A stretch of DNA of 44,188 nucleotides from JADKHR01 sp041917295 (GCA_041917295.1 JAYRXX010000049.1:1-44188), one strand, 5' to 3'; numbered from the stretch's first letter, positions 16,989 to 27,828 are shown. Program-made: numbers and translations. Notes: generated from the sequence alone by a model not told the origin.

Positions 16989-18897
16989 CTCCCCCCGCAA
17001 GCAATGAACCAACACCCGCAAACACCCCGCGTTTTCCCGGGGAATTAAGCCCGGTGAAAAAGGGCCGAACGGCCCTGGCCGCGGTGACGGTGCGGTTTGC
17101 GGGGGATTCGGGAGACGGCATGCAGTTGACCGGCGATCAGTTCACCGACACGACCGCCGTGATGGGCAACGATTTCGCCACCATCCCCGACTTCCCCGCC
17201 GAAATCCGCGCGCCCGCGGGCACGTTGCCGGGGGTGTCCAGTTTCCAGCTTCAATTTTCCGACGGTCTTGTGTTCACGCCCGGTGACCGGGCCGACGTTT
17301 TGATCGCCATGAACCCCGCCGCCCTGAAGGTCAATTTGCACCAGGTAAAAAAAGGCGGCCTTCTCATTTTAAACGAAAACGCGTTCGACAAAGACGGCTT
17401 GGAAAAAGCGGCTTACTCGGCCAATCCCCTGGACGACGGAACCCTTCGGGACTGGCAAACAATCAAAGTCCCCCTGTCCGATCTCACGTTGAACGCCCTC
17501 AAAGACCATCCCCTTCGCGGATCGGAAAAAGAACGGTGCAAAAACTTTTTCGCCCTGGGACTTCTGTTTTGGCTCTACGATCGCAAACTCGACCACACCG
17601 TGGATTGGATCACGCAAAAGTTTTCCAAAAAGCCGGAGTTTGTGAACGCCAACATCGCGGCCCTCAAGGCCGGATACAACCACGCGGACATCACCGAACT
17701 GATGCCGACCCGCTTTGAAATCCGACCGTCTCAGCTGGAGTCGGGAACCTACCGCAAAATAACCGGCAACGAAGCCACGGCCTTGGGCCTGATCGCGGCG
17801 GCGGTTCAAGCTGGAAAGACCCTTTTCTATGGATCGTATCCCATCACGCCGGCGTCGGGGATCCTGGAAGGGCTGTCGAAACACAAGGAATTTGGCGTCA
17901 AAACGTTTCAGGCGGAAGACGAAATTGCCGCCATCGGGTCGGCCATCGGAGCCAGTTTTGGCGGCGCTCTTGGCGTGACGGGCACGTCCGGGCCGGGCCT
18001 GTGCTTAAAATCCGAAGCGCTCAATTTGGCCGTGATCACTGAACTTCCCCTGGTGGTCATCAACGTCCAGCGAACCGGCCCGTCCACCGGGATGCCGACA
18101 AAAACCGAACAAACAGACCTCCTTCAAGTTCTTTTTGGGCGTAACGGCGAGTCGCCGGTGTGCGTGGTGGCCCCCCGCAGTCCGTCTGATTCGTTCGATA
18201 TGGCCATCGAAGCCGGCCGGTTGGCCATGGCCCACATGACACCCGTTGTCTTTTTGTCCGACGGATACCTGGCCAACAGCGCCGAGCCCTGGAAATTGCC
18301 GAACATTGACGATCTGCCTTCCCTTCGAGCGACCCATCCCACCGAGGCCGACGCCGGGACCTTCAAACCTTACCAACGGGACCCCGCCACGCTGGCGCGC
18401 CCCTGGGCCTTGCCGGGAACTCCCGGGTTGCAACACCGAATCGGCGGCCTTGAAAAACAAAACATTTCCGGCGCGGTGAGTTACGACCCGGACAACCATG
18501 AAAAAATGGTGTTGCTCCGGGCCGAAAAGGTGGCTCGGATAGCGGACCATATTCCTCCTTTGACTGTCCGCGGGCCGTCGAAAGCCAAGGTGGTGGTTCT
18601 CGGTTGGGGATCCACGTTCGGCACACTCCACGCCGCGGTGGACGAGGTGAACGCCGCCGGCCAAGGGCCCGTGGCCCAAGCCCATTTCAATTACCTGAAC
18701 CCTTTCCCCAAAAACACGGGGGATCTCTTAAAAAACTACGAAAAAATTTTGGTCCCGGAACTGAATTTGGGACAGCTTCTCATGCTGTTGCGCCACCGGT
18801 TTCCCGAAATCGCCGGGCGGTTCGTGGGATTCAACCGGGTTCGAGGGATCCCATTTTTCGTTTCAGAAGTGCGGCAGGCCATTGAGGAGATTTTGTA

Positions 18898-18898
<1 letters not shown>
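16985..18898 (+). CDS. korA: 2-oxoacid:ferredoxin oxidoreductase, gamma-alpha fusion subunit
   Basis: Oxidative decarboxylation of a 2-oxoacid (most likely 2-oxoglutarate) to acyl-CoA with ferredoxin reduction. The N-terminal gamma domain begins with RFAGDSGDGMQLTGDQF at about residues 37-53; the alpha domain starts near 255 with GNEATALGLIAAAVQAGKTLFYGSYPITPAS and includes GTSGPGLCLKSEALNLAV and TGPSTGMPTKTEQ. The 637-residue fused form is the KorA type of two-subunit enzymes such as the mycobacterial one. The ATG at 16985 overlaps the CBS gene stop; a longer frame upstream only shadows that gene. The TAA overlaps the korB ATG. Confidence 0.92.
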
Positions 18899-19928
<1,030 letters not shown>

Positions 19929-19932
<4 letters not shown>

Positions 19933-20462
19933 AAACATCCTGTCCCTTCTGCGGCTACGAAAATCCACTGGGCGCCGACCACTGCGGAGCGTGCCTGCAC
20001 TCGCTGATGAAACGGGACATTCCCACCTCCCGCCGCAAGGGCGATGCGTTCCAAGAGGCCTTATTGAACGAACCCGTTTCGGAATTGCTGACCGGGTTGG
20101 ACCTGTTGGTTTGCGGTCCGGACGATTCCGTTCAAAAAATTGTCGCTATTTTTCAGAAAGACAAAAAAGGGTGTGTGTTGGTTTACGAAAACAAAAAAAT
20201 GGTGGGGATCTTGTCCAACCGGGACCTGGTGTTGCATGCGGCCGGGGTCCACAAAGACCTTTCTCAAGTTAAAGTGAACGAAGTGATGACACGCGATCCC
20301 AGTTTTGTTCGGCCCGACGATCCGATCGCGTTCGCAATCAACAAAATGGCCATGGGCGGATACCGCCACGTGCCGGTGCTTCGCCCGGACGGAACGCCCG
20401 TGAGCATTTTACTGATCCGGGACATTTTGCGTTATCTTTCCGCCTCCAAGAAAAATTACTAA
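19929..20462 (+). CDS. Zinc-ribbon CBS-pair protein downstream of KorAB
   Basis: A 177-residue protein starting with GTG at 19929, which overlaps the korB stop (GTGA). Residues 5-8 (CPFC) and 19-22 (CGAC) form a short zinc ribbon. Two CBS motifs follow (about 50-105 and 115-172), with NKKMVGILSNRDLV and EVMTRDPSFVRPDDPIAFAINKMAMGGYRHVPVL. It probably senses an adenine nucleotide and contacts a protein or nucleic acid through the ribbon. Its place between korB and trxB argues for a role in redox or energy control. The exact ligand is unknown. Confidence 0.85.
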
Positions 20463-20472
20463 GGACATCCCC

Positions 20473-21411
20473 ATGAACACACGCAACGTTGTCATTATTG
20501 GTTCCGGCCCCGCGGGGTTTACGGCGGCGCTCTACGCTTCCCGGGCGGATTTGAAACCGCTCGTGCTGGGCGGGTTCATGAAAGGCGGCCAGCCCGGCGG
20601 CCAGCTCATGACCACGACCGAGGTGGAAAACTTCCCCGGATTTCCCGACGGCATCATGGGCCCGGAACTGATGAACCGATTGCGCAAACAAGCGGAACGG
20701 TTCGGTGCCGAGGTGTTGGACAAAGATGTGGAATCCGTGGATTTTTCAAAACGGCCGTTTAAAGTAACGACGGACGAAGGGGACTATTACGCCAAAGCGG
20801 TGATCGTGGCCACGGGCGCGGCGGCCAAAAAGCTCAACAACGAAGCCGAAACCAAGTTTTGGAACCGGGGAATTTCCGCCTGCGCCACCTGCGATGGGGC
20901 CTTGCCGCTGTTTCGCAACAAACCGATCGCGGTGATCGGCGGCGGCGACACCGCCATGGAAGAAGCCCTTTATTTGACCCGGTTCGGGTCCCAGGTGATC
21001 CTCATTCATCGACGGGAAGAGTTCCGCGCATCCCGGGTCATGGTGGAACGTGTCAAAACCAATCCAAAAATCACCATCAAAGTCCCTTACACCCTGCACG
21101 ACACCTCCGGTGATAAAACCCTGGGGGAACTCAAGCTTAAAAACGTCAAAACCGGTGCGTTGGAAACCGTGCCCGCAGCCGGCCTGTTCCTGGCCATCGG
21201 CCACGAACCCAACACGGGTTTATTCAAGGGGATTCTGAATTTGGACGAGGTGGGCTACGTTAAGACCGACGGACACACGCGTACGAACATCGAAGGCATT
21301 TTCGCCGCGGGCGATTGCGTGGACCACGTTTACCGCCAAGGCATTACCGCGGCCGGTCAAGGGTGTATGGCCGCCATTCAAGCCGAACGCTGGCTGGCCG
21401 AACACCCCTAA
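20473..21411 (+). CDS. trxB: Thioredoxin reductase (NADPH)
   Basis: FAD enzyme that reduces thioredoxin in the cytosol. GSGPAGFTAALYASRA at residues 10-25 binds FAD; the redox cysteines are Cys137 and Cys140 in CATCDG; GGGDTAMEEALYLTRFG at about 157-173 binds NADPH; GIFAAGDCVD near the C-terminus closes the FAD fold. At 312 residues it is the normal low-molecular-weight form. It starts 10 bases after the zinc-ribbon CBS gene and ends this operon. A ferredoxin- or other-donor-dependent relative cannot be excluded, and the korAB context would fit that. Confidence 0.92.
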   Translation: MNTRNVVIIGSGPAGFTAALYASRADLKPLVLGGFMKGGQPGGQLMTTTEVENFPGFPDGIMGPELMNRLRKQAERFGAEVLDKDVESVDFSKRPFKVTTDEGDYYAKAVIVATGAAAKKLNNEAETKFWNRGISACATCDGALPLFRNKPIAVIGGGDTAMEEALYLTRFGSQVILIHRREEFRASRVMVERVKTNPKITIKVPYTLHDTSGDKTLGELKLKNVKTGALETVPAAGLFLAIGHEPNTGLFKGILNLDEVGYVKTDGHTRTNIEGIFAAGDCVDHVYRQGITAAGQGCMAAIQAERWLAEHP

Positions 21412-21584
21412 CCCGAAATTCTCCGTTGGATCGCGGGATTCGACGAAAAATCGGGGCCTTTTTGCTTCACAAAAAAGTTTGTCCGTAGTCCCTGCTACGA
21501 CCTGCACTTTTTTGTTCGTAAAAAGGTCCGTCTTTTTCGTCTCGGTCCTCGCGCCCAACTGAGGATTCCGGGTTAACAAACCAA
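21412..21584. other. Convergent intergenic region with AT-rich hairpins
   Basis: 173 bases between the ends of trxB and the acyltransferase gene. Three weak inverted repeats are visible: CTTTTTG..CAAAAAAG near 21459-21478, CGTAG-TCCCTG-CTACG near 21484-21499, and a T5/A5 stem flanked by GACC/GGTC near 21500-21530. They may form a bidirectional terminator. No gene or RNA is recognised. Confidence 0.35.
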
Positions 21585-22472
21585 TCAGCCCCGGGACCGG
21601 GTGATACGGTGGGGCCAAACAATCTCCGACACCGCCTGGGCGGCGGCTCGAGCCTGATCATCGGCTTCCGTGTGAGTAAAAAGCGGGGCCGGAATAGCCA
21701 TGGGACTTCCCAGGATTTGGTTGGAGGATAGGGGGGCCGGCTCGATCTGAGGTTTTGCCCCTGAATCCAACCCCTCTTGAAACGATTCCGCCAACGATGA
21801 GCTGACGCGCATCATGTGGCTTTCAATATCGGCGATGTGCCCCAGGTAGGGAATGCGAACGCCGTGGTAATCCATCTCCGGGCCGATGGGGTTGAACAAA
21901 ATATGGTAGCGCTTCAATAAATACCACAACCTCTTTTCGGCCACCATATACCAATCTTTTAAATCGATCCGTTTGCTGACGTGGTACATGATTTTGAACA
22001 AACCGAGAACGACCGCGAAACGGTTGCGTCGTTCTTGGCTGGGAAACTCGCCGTCTTGAGCCTTGTGGAAAACATAGTTGGTTTGGGACGACGCCAATTC
22101 TTTGACCCCCCGAAACCCGTCCTCGACCCGACGACGAAACGAGCGGGCCACCGCCAGCCGTGACACTTCGCCGATGTGCCTGGATTGCGGATTCCTATCC
22201 CGATAAAAGGGAGCCACGGCGTTCAGCGTCGGCAACCCAGCGATGGAATTGAGAACCAGCCGGATGGTCCCGATCACATCCCCTTCCGGATTTATTGCGG
22301 CCATATGAATGGACGTGGGGTCCCATTCGTCGGTTTCCATACCGTTGGGATGGTCCCCGGCGTGTTCAAACCCAAATTCCTCCACATACACCTGGTAACG
22401 GAGCCGATAAACTCCCTCCAACATGGCGGGAGTTGAGGCCACGACGAACTTAAAATCCCCGAGTGTTAACAT
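21585..22472 (-). CDS. Exosortase-system / FeeM-like N-acyltransferase
   Basis: A GNAT-fold protein resembling the PEP-CTERM/exosortase-associated acyltransferases and N-acyl amino acid synthases (autoinducer-synthase fold). Residues 12-40 (VASTPAMLEGVYRLRYQVY..EFGFE) and METDEWDPTSIHMAAINPEGDVIGTIRLVLNS are the typical N-terminal pattern, followed by EVSRLAVARSFRRR with the acyl-binding arginine run. The family transfers long acyl chains, probably from acyl-ACP. The last 60 residues are extra and look disordered. It stands alone, with no exosortase or PEP-CTERM protein in view. It diverges from ispG. The product is unknown. Confidence 0.7.
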   Translation of the reverse strand: MLTLGDFKFVVASTPAMLEGVYRLRYQVYVEEFGFEHAGDHPNGMETDEWDPTSIHMAAINPEGDVIGTIRLVLNSIAGLPTLNAVAPFYRDRNPQSRHIGEVSRLAVARSFRRRVEDGFRGVKELASSQTNYVFHKAQDGEFPSQERRNRFAVVLGLFKIMYHVSKRIDLKDWYMVAEKRLWYLLKRYHILFNPIGPEMDYHGVRIPYLGHIADIESHMMRVSSSLAESFQEGLDSGAKPQIEPAPLSSNQILGSPMAIPAPLFTHTEADDQARAAAQAVSEIVWPHRITRSRG

Positions 22473-22586
22473 GGTTGTCCCATAAAAATGTTCTCCCTCA
22501 ATGTAATATGGGTTTAAAACGCCCCCCTGTCAAGGACATCCCCAGTCTTGCAACACTTCGGCCTGACGGAAAAACCCCCTTTGGTT

Positions 22587-22595
22587 TGATATAAT
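22587..22595 (+). promoter_or_regulatory. Extended -10 promoter of ispG
   Basis: TGATATAAT: a perfect TATAAT preceded by TG at the extended -10 position. The ATG at 22603 follows after 7 bases and no Shine-Dalgarno is present, so the transcript should start at or next to the ATG. Confidence 0.6.
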
Positions 22596-22602
22596 CCTCA
22601 CA

Positions 22603-24663
22603 ATGACACCGGTTTCCCCCCCCCTCACTCAATTTCCCGCCCCTTCCCTTGCAACGTACCAACGCCGAAAAACCCGCGTTGTCATGGTCGGTAACGTCGG
22701 CGTGGGCGGAGACAACCCCATTCGGATTCAGTCCATGACGACGACCCGCACCCAAGACACCGACGCCACCGTGAACCAGGCGGTTCGATTGGTTCGGGCC
22801 GGATGCGAAATTGTACGCATTACCGCGCCCACGGAAGTGGACGCCGCCAACCTCAAACACATCGCCGCCGTGCTCCGCGGTAAAGGGATCCGCGTTCCCT
22901 TGGTGGCCGACATCCATTTTCGCCCCGACGCGGCACTGGAAGCCGCCGAGCACGTGGAAAAAGTGCGCATCAACCCCGGCAATTTTTCCGACGCGAAAGC
23001 GTTTAAAGTGCGGGAATACACGGACGCCCAATACAACGACGAGCTCGCCCGCATCGAAGAACGGTTTACCCCTCTGGTGTTGAAATTGAAACGGTTGGGT
23101 CGATCCCTCCGAATCGGAACCAACCACGGATCGTTGTCCGACCGGATCATGAACCGGTTCGGCGACTCCCCCACGGGCATGGTGGAAAGCGCCTTGGAAT
23201 TTGTTCGAATCTGCGAAAAAAATGGCTACCACGACATCATTCTCTCTATGAAAGCGTCGAACCCCAAAGTGATGATCGCCGCTTACCGGATGCTCGCCGC
23301 CCGAATGGAAAACGAGCGCATGGATTACCCCTTCCATTTGGGTGTGACGGAAGCCGGCGACGGCGAAGACGGCCGCATTAAATCCGCCGTGGGCATTGGA
23401 ACTTTGCTCGAAGAAGGCATCGGCGACACCATTCGGGTCTCTTTAACGGAAGAACCAGAACTGGAAATTCCTGTGGCCCGGCGGCTGGCGGCCCCTTACA
23501 ACCACCGCCGTCCCGCATGCTTTTTGGGGACCAACAATCCGTCCCCGGACGATTGCCTCTGCCCGATTCACCGTAATCCTGTTTCGAAAGAACGCCTTGC
23601 GGCCCCGAACGAAACAATGACAAAAGCCCGCCGATCCGCTCGGGAAGTGCGGGTTGGGCCCATCGGTGTCGGATCGACCCATCCTCCGCGGTCCGTTACG
23701 CGCCTGGACCCCGGTCGGGCCGATCCCGCCGGATTGCTGGCACTTATGGAACAACGGTTTAAGTCCGGCCGGGGGCTTCCACCCGAAATCATTGAATGGC
23801 CCGTGCGCCGGGCCACCGACCTTGATGCATTGATTCGTTTTCGCGAAAGCCTTCAATTTGAAACGTCTCGGCTTGGTTTCTTGGCCCGTTTGGAATCCAT
23901 GGATTTCCTGGCCGGGGCTTCGGAAGCGGCCGACGGATTGGCAATCGCGCCCGCCCTGTTGGACAAAACAGACGAAATCGCCAAACACCAAGCTCGGTCG
24001 CAAAAGACTCTGTGGCTTTTCGCCGAGGACGCGTTTTCTCTCTTGAAAGCCGCCCCCATCGCCCTCAACCACACCCCCCACCTGGTGTTGGCGTTGGAAG
24101 GGCACGACGTGTCCCGTCTTTTGCACCAAACCCGATTTGTCGTGGCGCAACCCGGGGTTCATCAAGCGGAACTTCCAATTCACATCGTCGCTCCCTGGAC
24201 ATCGGACGACGAAGCCTCCCTGCTGGGGGCGTCTGTTTTGGCCGGAGGATTGCTGGCGGACGGGATCGGCGACAGCGTCGCCCTTCAAACCGGTTACGAA
24301 CTCGAGCGGGAACTGGACCTAACGGCCAACATTCTGCAAGGGGCCGGAGCGCGGGTGACGAAAGCGGAATTCGTTTCTTGCCCGTCGTGCGGGCGCACGC
24401 TGTTCGACCTGCAAACCACCACCGACCGGATCAAGAAAAAAACGGGCCATTTGGTGAACGTCAAAATCGCCATCATGGGGTGCATCGTCAACGGACCTGG
24501 GGAAATGGCCGACGCGGATTTCGGCTATGTGGGCGGAGGTCCCGGAAAAATCAATTTGTATGTGGGCAAAGACTGCGTGGAAAAAGGCCTGCCCGCCGAC
24601 GTGGCCGATGAACGGCTGGTGGCCCTGATTAAAAAACACGGAAAATGGAGAGACCCCTCATGA
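22603..24663 (+). CDS. ispG: 4-hydroxy-3-methylbut-2-enyl diphosphate synthase, long form
   Basis: Penultimate step of the MEP isoprenoid pathway, reductive ring opening of MEcPP. The N-terminal TIM barrel (about 18-290) starts with YQRRKTRVVMVGNVGVGGDNPIRIQSM and includes GTNHGSLSDRIMNRFGDSPTGMVESA. The C-terminal reductase domain binds a [4Fe-4S] cluster through Cys593, Cys596, Cys627 and Glu634 (CPSC..GCIVNGPGE). Between them lies an insert of roughly 250 residues, as in the three-domain IspG of plants, Chlamydia and Bacteroidetes; at 686 residues this one belongs to that type. The stop overlaps the next ATG (ATGA). Confidence 0.95.
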   Translation: MTPVSPPLTQFPAPSLATYQRRKTRVVMVGNVGVGGDNPIRIQSMTTTRTQDTDATVNQAVRLVRAGCEIVRITAPTEVDAANLKHIAAVLRGKGIRVPLVADIHFRPDAALEAAEHVEKVRINPGNFSDAKAFKVREYTDAQYNDELARIEERFTPLVLKLKRLGRSLRIGTNHGSLSDRIMNRFGDSPTGMVESALEFVRICEKNGYHDIILSMKASNPKVMIAAYRMLAARMENERMDYPFHLGVTEAGDGEDGRIKSAVGIGTLLEEGIGDTIRVSLTEEPELEIPVARRLAAPYNHRRPACFLGTNNPSPDDCLCPIHRNPVSKERLAAPNETMTKARRSAREVRVGPIGVGSTHPPRSVTRLDPGRADPAGLLALMEQRFKSGRGLPPEIIEWPVRRATDLDALIRFRESLQFETSRLGFLARLESMDFLAGASEAADGLAIAPALLDKTDEIAKHQARSQKTLWLFAEDAFSLLKAAPIALNHTPHLVLALEGHDVSRLLHQTRFVVAQPGVHQAELPIHIVAPWTSDDEASLLGASVLAGGLLADGIGDSVALQTGYELERELDLTANILQGAGARVTKAEFVSCPSCGRTLFDLQTTTDRIKKKTGHLVNVKIAIMGCIVNGPGEMADADFGYVGGGPGKINLYVGKDCVEKGLPADVADERLVALIKKHGKWRDPS

Positions 24664-25781
24664 GCACCGAATTCCCAGATCGACGGTCGGACGGCAGTCC
24701 TTTGTTGTTTCGGATATTCTTTTTTGGCGCCTTCGCGTTTTTGCTGTATCAACTGCTTCGCATCGTGGCGCCGTTTTTGGAAGGGATATTGGTGGCGATC
24801 ACGTTGGCTTTGGTGTTTTACCCGCTCCACGCGAAGTTTTTGTCTTTGTGCCGGGGACGAAAAAATTTAGCGGCGGGGTCCAGCGTGGTGACGTTGTTTC
24901 TCATGGTGGTGTTGCCGATCCTTTTTTTCCTGGGCATGTTGGGCCGGCAAACCGCCGCGCTTTATCCGTGGATCCAAACCCAGGTGCGGGAAGTGCGTCA
25001 GGATCCCCGATCGACCATCGAAGACAAACTCCCCGCTCCCGTCAAAAAAGTCTGGGAACGGGTTCAAACGCTCATGACCGAATCCGGAACGGATCCCAAA
25101 GAAACCATTTTGCGAATGGTGGAAGGCGTGGTGGGTCAGGCCTCCAGCCTGGGCGCGGCCGTGGTCAAGAACGTTTTCGTATTTATTTTTCAAACCGTCA
25201 TCATGATTTTCACGTTGTTTTTTATTTTCCGCGACGGGCCCCGGCTGGCGGAGCGGGTGGTTAGCCTGATTCCCATGGAGACCGCCTACAAAACCCACAT
25301 TCTCCATCGGGTCACCCAGACGCTCACCGCCGTGGTGCGGGGCATGTTTTTAACCGCCTCGGTCCAGGGACTCCTCGCGGGGATCGGCTTTTTGGCGGCG
25401 GGGGTCCAGTTTTCGGTGGTGTTGGGATTTGCCACGGCGTTTCTGGCGCTCATTCCGTTTGTCGGCGCCGCGGCGGTGTGGGGTCCTGTGGGTGTTTACC
25501 TGTTTCTGAAAGGATCGGCGGTTCAAGGCATCGGAATTTTATTGTGGGGCGGGTTGGTGGTCAGCATGGTGGACAACTTTCTCAGACCTTTTATCATCGG
25601 TGAAAAAGCCAAGTTGCCGGTGGTCTTTTTGTTTTTCGGCACCCTGGGCGGCCTTCAGGCCTACGGGCCCATTGGTCTTCTGGTGGGCCCGCTCACCGTG
25701 GCCACGGTTTTGGCGTTCTCGAAAATTTACGGAGAACAGCTTCCCCAACCTCTCCTGAAACCGGATGCCCACCCTCAATAA
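24660..25781 (+). CDS. AI-2E family (PerM-like) inner-membrane permease
   Basis: 373-residue membrane protein of the AI-2E/YdiK/PerM family. Hydrophobic helices occur near residues 18-65, 75-100, 160-190 and in a cluster from 215 to 360, with a soluble stretch between about 100 and 155. The repeated small-residue helices GMFLTASVQGLLAGIGFLAAG, FLALIPFVGAAAVWGP and DNFLRPFIIG are the best family marks. Members have been tied to export of quorum signal or to Na+/H+ exchange; the substrate here is unknown. The ATG at 24660 overlaps the ispG stop and has GGAGAG before it; the ATG at 24645 is less likely. Confidence 0.85.
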   Translation: MSTEFPDRRSDGSPLLFRIFFFGAFAFLLYQLLRIVAPFLEGILVAITLALVFYPLHAKFLSLCRGRKNLAAGSSVVTLFLMVVLPILFFLGMLGRQTAALYPWIQTQVREVRQDPRSTIEDKLPAPVKKVWERVQTLMTESGTDPKETILRMVEGVVGQASSLGAAVVKNVFVFIFQTVIMIFTLFFIFRDGPRLAERVVSLIPMETAYKTHILHRVTQTLTAVVRGMFLTASVQGLLAGIGFLAAGVQFSVVLGFATAFLALIPFVGAAAVWGPVGVYLFLKGSAVQGIGILLWGGLVVSMVDNFLRPFIIGEKAKLPVVFLFFGTLGGLQAYGPIGLLVGPLTVATVLAFSKIYGEQLPQPLLKPDAHPQ

Positions 25782-26589
25782 TCGTTCGCACAAAGCGGTG
25801 GCGCGGTTTCGGGCGTCCCGCGACGGGCGCGATCCCGAAACAATTTTCGTGGAAGGGCGCCGGTTGGCGGCGGAACTTCTCGCCACGGACATCAATCCCA
25901 AAGAAGTCGCGGTGACCCCTCTTTCCGGAGCCGACCCCCAAACCAGCCCCTTGCTTGACCAGGCGGTCCGAAAAGGAGCGACGGTCCATTGGGTCACCCC
26001 CGACCTTATGAAATACATGTCCGACCTGGACACCGCTCCCGGGCTCATTGTCCGGGCCCAACGGCCCGCGGCGTATTCTCTCGCTTCGTTGGAAACGGCG
26101 GGCGCGCCGCCCCCTTTGTTGGTTCTTTTGGACGGCCTTCAATCCCCGTCGAACGTGGGCGCGGTGGTTCGCACGGCGGAAGCCGGTGGGGCCACGGCGG
26201 TGGGCGTCTTGCCCGGCACGGCGGACCCCCTGTCGCCGAAATCCCTAAGGGCTTCGGCGGGAAGCGCGTTTCGCGTTCCCCTATTTCGGGTTTCGACGGT
26301 TCGCGCGGTCCTGGACACTTTTTCCGGCCCCGTCTCGCTGTTGGCGGCCGACGCTTCGGGGCCGCGCTCGTACAGCGAGTGGGATTGGACAACCCCTTGT
26401 GTTTTGGTTATGGGCGGGGAAGCGCGCGGCGTAAACGACAAATCCCTCGACACCCTTCGGGTCGAACACATCAAAATTCCCATGGCCGGAAAAGTGGAGT
26501 CTTTGAATGTCGCGGTGGCGGCGGGAATTCTTTTGCTGGAAGCGCGCCGTCAACGACAGGCTAAAAATATCGGTTCGGCCCTCGCGTGA
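25765..26589 (+). CDS. TrmH/SpoU-family RNA 2'-O-methyltransferase
   Basis: SPOUT-fold methyltransferase that methylates ribose 2'-OH in rRNA or tRNA. Motif 1 is LLDGLQSPSNVGAVVRTAEA with Asn130 and Arg136, motif 2 VLVMGGEARGV near 211-221, motif 3 IPMAGKVESLNVAVAAGILL near the C-terminus, all intact. The N-terminal 100 residues resemble the RNA-binding substrate domain of RlmB-type enzymes. 274 residues is normal. It overlaps the permease gene by 17 bases and the next gene by 4. The target nucleotide cannot be told from sequence. Confidence 0.88.
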   Translation: MPTLNNRSHKAVARFRASRDGRDPETIFVEGRRLAAELLATDINPKEVAVTPLSGADPQTSPLLDQAVRKGATVHWVTPDLMKYMSDLDTAPGLIVRAQRPAAYSLASLETAGAPPPLLVLLDGLQSPSNVGAVVRTAEAGGATAVGVLPGTADPLSPKSLRASAGSAFRVPLFRVSTVRAVLDTFSGPVSLLAADASGPRSYSEWDWTTPCVLVMGGEARGVNDKSLDTLRVEHIKIPMAGKVESLNVAVAAGILLLEARRQRQAKNIGSALA

Positions 26590-27758
26590 AAAGGCCTCGC
26601 GTATTCACGGGTCTGGACCAATTTTTAGGGGCTGCGGGCCGGCCCTGGAAAAAGAAACGTTTGGGTTTAATCGCCCACGGCGCCTCGGTGACACGCCGCT
26701 TGGAACACGCGACGACCGCCTTGCGGCGCGTGGGGTTCCGATTGACCGCCCTGTTCGCTCCGGAACACGGCCTTTCGGCGGATCGGCAAGATCAAGCCCC
26801 GGTCCAAGGCGTTCGCGACGGCAAAACAGGCCTTCCCGTCTTCAGCCTTTACGGAAAAAATCTTTCCCCCACCCCGGCCATGTTGGAACACCTTGATGCG
26901 CTCGTTTTTGACCTGCAAGACATCGGCGTTCGTTACTACACCTTCATTTGGACCATGGCGTTGGCCATGAAAGCCTGCGCGAACGCGGGCAAACCGTTCA
27001 TTGTTCTCGACCGCCCCAACCCCCTGGGCGGCGAGAAACGGGAAGGAAATAGGCCCGATCCGGCGTTTGCTTCTTTCGTGGGACTGTTGCCGATTCCGGT
27101 TTTGCACGGCATGACCACGGGCGAGTTGGCCCTCTATTTCAACAGTACCCAGGCGTGGGGAGCCGACTTGCGCGTAATCCCCCTCGCCGGGTGGAAACGG
27201 TCCATGCGTTTCGACCAAACCGGTTTACCGTGGGTGATGCCGTCGCCCAACATGCCCACGTTGGACACGGCCACCGTGTATGGGGGCATGTGTCTTTTGG
27301 AGGCCACCAACATCTCGGAAGGGCGGGGCACCACACGCCCGTTTGAAATCGTGGGCGCGCCTTACATAAACGGGGACGATCTGGCCGCGGCGATGAACAA
27401 AAAACGTCTTTCGGGGGTTGTGTTTCGGCCGGTTCAGTTTCGGCCCACGTTTAACAAATGGGTGGGACAACGGTGCGGCGGCGTTCAACTGCACGTCACC
27501 CACCCCGCGCGGTTCAACTCATTTTTGGCCGGCCTTCTTCTCATTCAAACCGTCCGGCGGCTGTTTGCCGGTTTCCGGTGGAAACCCCCGCCCTACGAAT
27601 ACGAAACCCAAAAAAAACCCATGGACATCCTCTGCGGCACCGATCGGATTCGACGAACACTGGAAACCGGCGGCGATCCAAGATCGATGGAAAAGATTTG
27701 GCGCGTCGATCGCCGCGCGTTCGACTCAAAAACACGCCCGCATCTTCTTTACCGCTAA
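26586..27758 (+). CDS. DUF1343 / NamZ-like exo-muramidase
   Basis: A 390-residue member of the DUF1343 family, whose studied member NamZ removes terminal N-acetylmuramate from peptidoglycan fragments. Family marks are GLIAHGASVTR, FAPEHGLSADRQDQAPV (about 58-75), PVFSLYGKN, DIGVRYYTFIWTMALAM, DRPNPLGG, PSPNMPTLDTATVYGGMCLLEATNISEGRGT and ATNISEGRGTTRPFEIVGAP. The start is GTG at 26586 and overlaps the TrmH stop (GTGA). No signal peptide is seen, so it would act in the cytosol on imported muropeptides, unlike secreted members. Confidence 0.85.
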   Translation: MKRPRVFTGLDQFLGAAGRPWKKKRLGLIAHGASVTRRLEHATTALRRVGFRLTALFAPEHGLSADRQDQAPVQGVRDGKTGLPVFSLYGKNLSPTPAMLEHLDALVFDLQDIGVRYYTFIWTMALAMKACANAGKPFIVLDRPNPLGGEKREGNRPDPAFASFVGLLPIPVLHGMTTGELALYFNSTQAWGADLRVIPLAGWKRSMRFDQTGLPWVMPSPNMPTLDTATVYGGMCLLEATNISEGRGTTRPFEIVGAPYINGDDLAAAMNKKRLSGVVFRPVQFRPTFNKWVGQRCGGVQLHVTHPARFNSFLAGLLLIQTVRRLFAGFRWKPPPYEYETQKKPMDILCGTDRIRRTLETGGDPRSMEKIWRVDRRAFDSKTRPHLLYR

Positions 27759-27794
27759 AAAAAAGGCGGCGCGGATTTTTCTTTTAAAATTCGC

Positions 27795-27827
27795 TAGAAT
27801 TTCTCTTGGAACACCCCAGGAGGCTCC
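27795..27827 (+). promoter_or_regulatory. dps -10 box and ribosome binding site
   Basis: TAGAAT at 27795-27800 is a fair -10 box without a clear -35, and AGGAGG lies a few bases before the ATG at 27829. A weak CCGC/GCGG stem followed by a T-rich stretch just upstream (27751-27785) may end the preceding operon. Confidence 0.4.
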
Positions 27828-27828
27828 C

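Noticed and set aside
21484..21499. CGTAG-TCCCTG-CTACG hexaloop hairpin as an ANTAR target after trxB.
   Set aside because: The loop lacks the A at position 1 and G at position 4 on either strand, and there is no second hairpin of the type.
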